64,000 nucleotides of DNA from Hypomesus transpacificus (taxonomy: Eukaryota > Chordata > Actinopteri > Osmeriformes > Osmeridae), in the NCBI RefSeq assembly GCF_021917145.1, contig NC_061074.1, positions 8,675,382-8,739,381 on the forward strand, in the 5' to 3' direction. This document shows, piece by piece, positions 61,001 to 64,000 of the stretch. The notes under the pieces were generated by a model that saw nothing but the letters and a program-made list of their open reading frames with translations, made no database searches and was not told the origin of the DNA. Each line of letters opens with the position of its first letter. The first letter of the stretch is position 1. The position numbers were made by a program, and so were the translations under genes.

Positions 61001-63459
61001 ACAACCTGTCCACTCACTACTCCTCTCCTAATAAAGGTGCAGGATCTGAGATACCATGTGGTACAGGACCAGGTGATCTCCAGCTAAGCGTTACCCAGTG
61101 TCTGAAGTAGCTTTGAGTAAAAACCAATACTCACTGTAGGTCCAGCAGACTATGATCCCAACCAGGAGAAGCAAAGACAGCAACCCCGAGCCCAGGACAG
61201 CAGCCTTGTAGCGTCTGCTCTCACCTCCTAACCAGGACAAAGATGTTCATAGTTTCTCCTCCACTGGAACTATCCCTAGATTACATTGATCCACACAGAT
61301 CACTGATTTACCTGATGGTTTAGTACAAGTAGTTTTTCCTGGATCACTGAACTTCACAAGGTCTTCAACATTTGATTAGATGTCTGACATCCCTGTGATC
61401 TGCCCTGGTCTCAGTTTACCAAGTTCTTGGTGCTGTATTGTGCTTTGTTGTCTCAGAGACTGATGCTGAAAGTGTGAAATTGTTGCTGACAACCAACAAG
61501 AGAATACAGGGTGAGAAAAGGGAAGTTTTTAATAGTTTGTAAAGAAGCTGCCTGTTACGTGGAGTGGTGGGGTAGGACCCAAATGCGACTAGCCAGGCAT
61601 TGCGTTAAACAAACAGGAAATTCACATTCACAAGGATAAGGACAAGACAAAGACGGGACACAAAACAGGAACCTAAAAACACAGAACCAAACAAGACACA
61701 CCTGGACACGATAAGTCTAACGAGAACTGAAACCACTGAACGAGACAGGTGAAGACAATGACACGGAAACAGGTAGAGCAAAACCTGTGGCTGTGATAGT
61801 ACCCCCCCACCTCTCAAGGGACGGCAGGGTGACACAGGGACAGTGTAGGACGTCGGCCAAGGTGGAGGACCGAGGAAGAGGCAGGGGCACAGGATAGGGG
61901 AACTGGGCAAGACTGAGGCTGGGGAACAGGATGGGACTGGGGCACAGGATGGGACTGGGGCACAGGATGGGACCAGGTACCGGTGGCCGAGACTGCCCGG
62001 CAGGAACAGCCCCGGTGGTCTGGATGCTGGGCGGCTCAACCTTGGGTCGAGGCAGGGGCACCGGGCAGGACCGAGACTGGAGTTGGGGCTCGGTCTGGAG
62101 CCGGGGTAGGAGCCGGGTCTTGGGGTGGGCCTTCGTCTGCACACTTCAGGGTCTACCGAGGGCAAGACGGGTCCCTATGAAAGGGTTGGGGTAACTCTCC
62201 ACTGGGTCCAATCTTGGTCTTGTCCTTCTGTTACGTGGAGTGGTGATGTAGGACCCAAACGCAGGACAGTAGCCAGGCATTGCTTCAAACAAAGGGTTTA
62301 TTCCTTCAAAAGCAGGAACAGCCAGGGACCTTACACTAACAAGGATAAGGACCAGACAAAGACTGGACACAAAACAGGAACCTAAATACACAGAACCAAA
62401 CAAGACACAGGTGGACACAATAAGTCTAACGTGAACTGAAACCACTGAACGAGACACAGGTGAAGACAATGACAGACACAGGGAAACACTAGGGCAAGGC
62501 AAAACCAAAAACAGCCTCCACTTCAAGACCACTTCCTCTTTAGCAGTCCATACATGTATGCTCATGCAGTTTATAGAAAGACGCCCACGTTTAGATTTCT
62601 ATAGCCTAAGTAATTCGGGAAACAAAAGAAAGGGTATCTGTACAGTGAGAGTAAAGCTCTCCACAGAATGACAGAAACAGTCCCAGTAGTTTCAACAGAA
62701 ATGTTGACCAACTGAGTAATACCACATACAAACCAATGACTTTATCATAGTCATCTCCTTGTTCTAATGACGTTCGAAATTTTGAGGATTTCCTGTTGAA
62801 AGGTACCATAGCAAATTTCTGTAGGTATTTGAAGCAGTACGGCAAAATGTTATTGTGTGAAGACAAATATGTTTTTCTTCATTTTTTAAATTTTTTTATT
62901 GGGCTGGAAACTCAGTCATAGTGTGAGTGTGTTTGTGTGTGTTTGTAATCACTGATGATCATTCTTATTGGCCTCCTCTGTTTCTGTCTCACTCATTTGC
63001 TGCTTTGTGTGGTTGTCCCGCCCCCTCTGTGTAGGCTTTACGTGGATGGTCCATTTGGTAGTCCGTCAGAGGATGTGTTTAACTACGAGGTCAGTCTGTG
63101 TGTGGCGGGCGGGATCGGTGTCACGCCATTCGCCTGCGTGCTACACACTCTGCTGTAAGTGGCTGTCTGGCTCTGTGTAAGGAATTGATTGGTTATTACT
63201 ATTTATAAATAATATACTTTTCATACCCACTCCCTATCTCTCTCCCTCCCCCTTTTCTCTCTTCTGCCTCTTCCTCCTTCCACTTGTACCTCACATTCTC
63301 CATCCCTCCCCTTCTCTCTCTACCCATCTCTCCCTCTCCTCCTATCTCAGAGACAGCTGGAGGACGTTCAGACTGAGGAGGCTGTATTTTGTATGGGTGT
63401 GCAGGGAGCTCCAGTCCTTCTACTGGTTTGCTGAGCTGCTGTGCACCCTGCACCACAAG
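48920..63459 (+). CDS. nox4: NADPH oxidase 4, 5' and middle exons (3' end outside window)
   Basis: NOX4 is a constitutively active membrane flavocytochrome that makes mainly hydrogen peroxide. Fifteen exons encode 462 residues in phase (human 578): 48920-48976, 49312-49407, 50457-50567, 50849-50930, 52134-52231, 52340-52367, 52693-52765, 53964-54044, 54233-54392, 54727-54891, 55123-55185, 55823-55883, 57355-57436, 63035-63154, 63351-63459. Conserved blocks include [16 protein letters not shown], haem-region histidines in [10 protein letters not shown] and [19 protein letters not shown], the FAD motif [16 protein letters not shown] and the NADPH motif [10 protein letters not shown]. His221 and Cys225 (AHPPGC) and Cys250 keep the E-loop residues linked to peroxide output, but the loop is about 19 residues shorter than I recall for human. 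The 57437-63034 intron contains lectin copy 2 in antisense. Confidence 0.97.
49999..50047. repeat. (GT)n microsatellite
   Basis: A TG run in nox4 intron 2. A second run at 50418-50445 is part of the local duplication described at 50062-50410. Confidence 0.9.
50062..50410. repeat. Local duplication split by a SINE
   Basis: The block around GGGAATGGAGTAGGAGATTG...GTTGCTTCTG (50062-50126) recurs diverged at 50346-50410, with the SINE at 50128-50317 between the copies. Confidence 0.7.
50128..50317 (-). mobile_element. tRNA-derived SINE, full length
   Basis: Minus orientation. The head complement CCGCTCAGCCATCC, box B complement AATCGAACCAACAACC and tail complement CAGACGGTCTTATCCAGAGC are all present in nox4 intron 2. 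Confidence 0.8.
51189..51480. repeat. (CT)-rich polypyrimidine tract
   Basis: About 290 bases of CTCTCTCC-type sequence in nox4 intron 4, followed by a (CA)n run at 51563-51638 and a G-run at 51690-51714. Confidence 0.85.
51563..51638. repeat. (CA)n microsatellite
   Basis: About 38 uninterrupted CA dinucleotides in nox4 intron 4, among the longest pure microsatellites in the window. Confidence 0.95.
52850..53135. repeat. 36-bp-type minisatellite in nox4 intron 7
   Basis: Repeats of TCTAATCTCTTTTCTTATAT plus CTA(G/A)TTCTGTTTTGT, several units. The last part is duplicated together with an acceptor-like CTGTTCTCTTTCAG. Confidence 0.75.
53038..53502. repeat. 51-53-bp minisatellite in nox4 intron 7
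   Basis: Eight occurrences of TTAGGGGCCCACAGGGGCAG followed by AGTGTGTGTTCTGATGGCAG. The last six are spaced 51-53 bp. Confidence 0.9.
53546..53644. repeat. 19-bp tandem repeat
   Basis: Five units of GTTTGAAGTGCTGTGTGGT in nox4 intron 7. Confidence 0.9.
53755..53840. repeat. C-homopolymer-rich tract
   Basis: Runs of 9-14 C separated by single T residues, about 120 bases before nox4 exon 8. The complementary strand has quadruplex potential. Confidence 0.85.
56353..56707. repeat. 21-bp minisatellite with telomere-like CCCTAA
   Basis: About 17 units of AACCCTAAACTAACCAAACAC, with an alternating AGCC/AACC variant, in nox4 intron 12. Each unit holds one CCCTAA, the vertebrate telomere hexamer on the C strand. 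Confidence 0.92.
56757..57320. repeat. 23-bp minisatellite
   Basis: About 24 units of TGTATACTGTGCCTCTCTCT plus CCC, ending about 35 bases before the acceptor of nox4 exon 13. It produces long spurious open frames on both strands. Confidence 0.92.
58890..59070 (+). mobile_element. tRNA-derived SINE with 6-bp target duplication
   Basis: Head GTTGCTAAGCGGTTATGGAA, box B GGTTGCCAGTTCGATTC and tail CTCTGGATAAGAGCGTCTGC. It is flanked by AAGGGT at 58884-58889 and 59071-59076. Copy 1 has one AAGGGT (34695-34700) and no insert. Confidence 0.85.
59224..61396 (-). pseudogene. C-type lectin copy 2, nested in nox4 intron, first exon broken
   Basis: Homologous exons are 61396-61312 (broken), 61227-61135, 60895-60320, 60216-60074, 59761-59655 and 59371-59224; all but the first are intact and in phase. 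In exon 1 the first ATG of copy 1 is ACA here. From the second ATG (61390) the frame reads Met-Ser-Asp-Ile and then stops at TAA, exactly where copy 1 has the cytoplasmic tyrosine. The neck exon has 13 fourteen-residue repeats against 3 in copy 1. The lectin domain keeps [20 protein letters not shown] and WNDLSC. It is either a young pseudogene or a gene using another first exon. The membrane span and lectin domain would still be usable from a new start. Confidence 0.8.
60320..60890 (-). repeat. 42-bp coding minisatellite (lectin neck)
   Basis: Thirteen units encoding L(L/F)N(L/Q)T(E/K)ERDQL(K/N)T(S/G). The exon is 576 bases against 156 in copy 1, a difference of exactly ten units. Confidence 0.93.
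61553..62513 (-). mobile_element. Short non-autonomous LTR retrotransposon
   Basis: Two similar direct terminal repeats (about 61553-61797 and 62229-62513) share GTTACGTGGAGTGGTG and GGACACAAAACAGGAACCTA. On the minus strand the right repeat begins TGTT and ends AACA, and a purine tract GGTGGGGGGGTACTATCACA borders the left repeat. The internal part is only about 430 bp and Pro-rich when translated. No gag or pol domain was recognised. It is absent from lectin copy 1. Confidence 0.75.
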
Positions 63460-63769
63460 GTCAGCTCTGGGGGTCAAGGGTCAGGGGTCAGGGGACTGGA
63501 GTGTGCTTACTGTCTGAGCATTTTTATCAAATGTAAATTTGGTGAAAATCTAGATTGTAGAGCATTAAGAATTAAGGATTAAATAAATATTGTGTCTTAA
63601 TGCTCTTTTTTTAAAATGAATTTCACTAGCTTTATTGTGATAGCAACAGTTTAGAAGGACAGGAAATGTAGGGGAGAGAGGGAAGGACATGTAGGAAATG
63701 GCCCCTGTGGTAAGGCCTTAATCTACATGGTCCATGCTCTTCCCTGTTCACCCCAGAATGCTGTAATGC

Positions 63770-64000
63770 AGCGATCCCCAACCTATGGCCCACGGCAACA
63801 GTTGGGCCGCCAAACCAATGAAAACTAAAGTATGAAAAATGCACTATTTATATATACTGTTGGTAAATTATTAAAATTACATTTTGCCTTTAACCTTTAG
63901 ATGAGTGAGTTCTAAATATTACCGACGCTTCCACCAGAGTGAGTTATTTTTTCAAAACGAAAGCAAGCTAGCTTTAGTTAGCTTCCGTTACCTAGCAAAC
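63770..64000. mobile_element. Possible hAT-type element, cut by window end
   Basis: Begins CAGCGATCCCCAACCTATGG, a typical hAT terminal sequence. The other end is outside the window, so this is only a likeness. Confidence 0.4.

Larger units (their letters stand above)
57930..62655. other. Second copy of the lectin-bearing segmental duplication
   Basis: Colinear with 33333-37130, from CTGTGTGCAGTGGCG at both left ends to CAGTGAGAGT at both right ends. Length differs through insertions: the MITE and LINE tail are only in copy 1; the SINE, LTR element and extra neck repeats are only in copy 2. The whole segment sits in one nox4 intron. Confidence 0.88.

Noticed and set aside
61605-62165. Pro/Ser-rich 186-codon minus-strand frame
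   Set aside because: It crosses an LTR and the short internal region of the retroelement. No gag, protease or polymerase motif is visible.
61550-62516. Target-site duplication for the LTR element
   Set aside because: Only GCC is shared at the two edges, too short to claim, so the insertion is supported by its absence from copy 1 instead.

Overview
The window is vertebrate nuclear DNA, almost certainly from a ray-finned (teleost) fish. The genes are intron-rich with GT-AG splice sites. The intergenic DNA is full of CA/GT microsatellites, fish-type tRNA-derived SINEs ending in the 'GGATAAGAGCGTCTGCTAAATG' class of tail, hAT MITEs and minisatellites. No bacterial or viral genome organisation is visible.

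Layout. (1) 1-7.5 kb, minus: the 5' part of itpkc (inositol-trisphosphate 3-kinase C), whose remaining exons lie beyond base 1. (2) 10.0-11.6 kb, plus: lamtor1, complete, the lysosomal Ragulator anchor. (3) 13.3-14.6 kb, minus: lrrc51, complete. (4) 15.8-26.3 kb, plus: numa1, complete with 23 coding exons. One 4.1-kb exon carries recent in-frame duplications of the coiled coil. lamtor1, lrrc51 and numa1 are also neighbours in human 11q13, so this is an ancestral block. (5) 27.3-32.4 kb, plus: a pyrin-FISNA-NACHT protein of the NLR type with no leucine-rich repeats, a NACHT domain split over several exons, and both Walker motifs degenerate. (6) 34.8-36.8 kb, minus: a type II C-type lectin of the galactose-type (QPD) class. 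(7) 38.6-45.1 kb, minus: naalad2 (glutamate carboxypeptidase III), complete in 20 exons. (8) 48.9-63.5 kb, plus: nox4, 15 exons, running off the right edge. naalad2 and nox4 are also linked in human 11q14.

The right half is shaped by duplication and transposition. A segment of about 4 kb holding the lectin (33.3-37.1 kb) has a second copy at 57.9-62.7 kb, lying antisense inside a nox4 intron. In the second copy the neck exon has grown from 3 to 13 fourteen-residue repeats, each with an N-glycosylation sequon. Its cytoplasmic first exon has a stop codon, and an LTR element sits just upstream. Comparing the copies shows several insertions as filled versus empty sites. A 1.95-kb foldback element with 647-bp inverted arms and an 11-bp flanking direct repeat sits 0.2 kb upstream of the nox4 start codon, between the divergent naalad2 and nox4 genes.

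The genes form no single pathway. They are a housekeeping group (itpkc, lamtor1, lrrc51, numa1) followed by an immune and ectoenzyme group (NLR-like gene, lectins, naalad2, nox4). Exon boundaries were read by eye from splice consensus, codon phase and remembered protein families. Phases close across every gene, but no transcript data were available.
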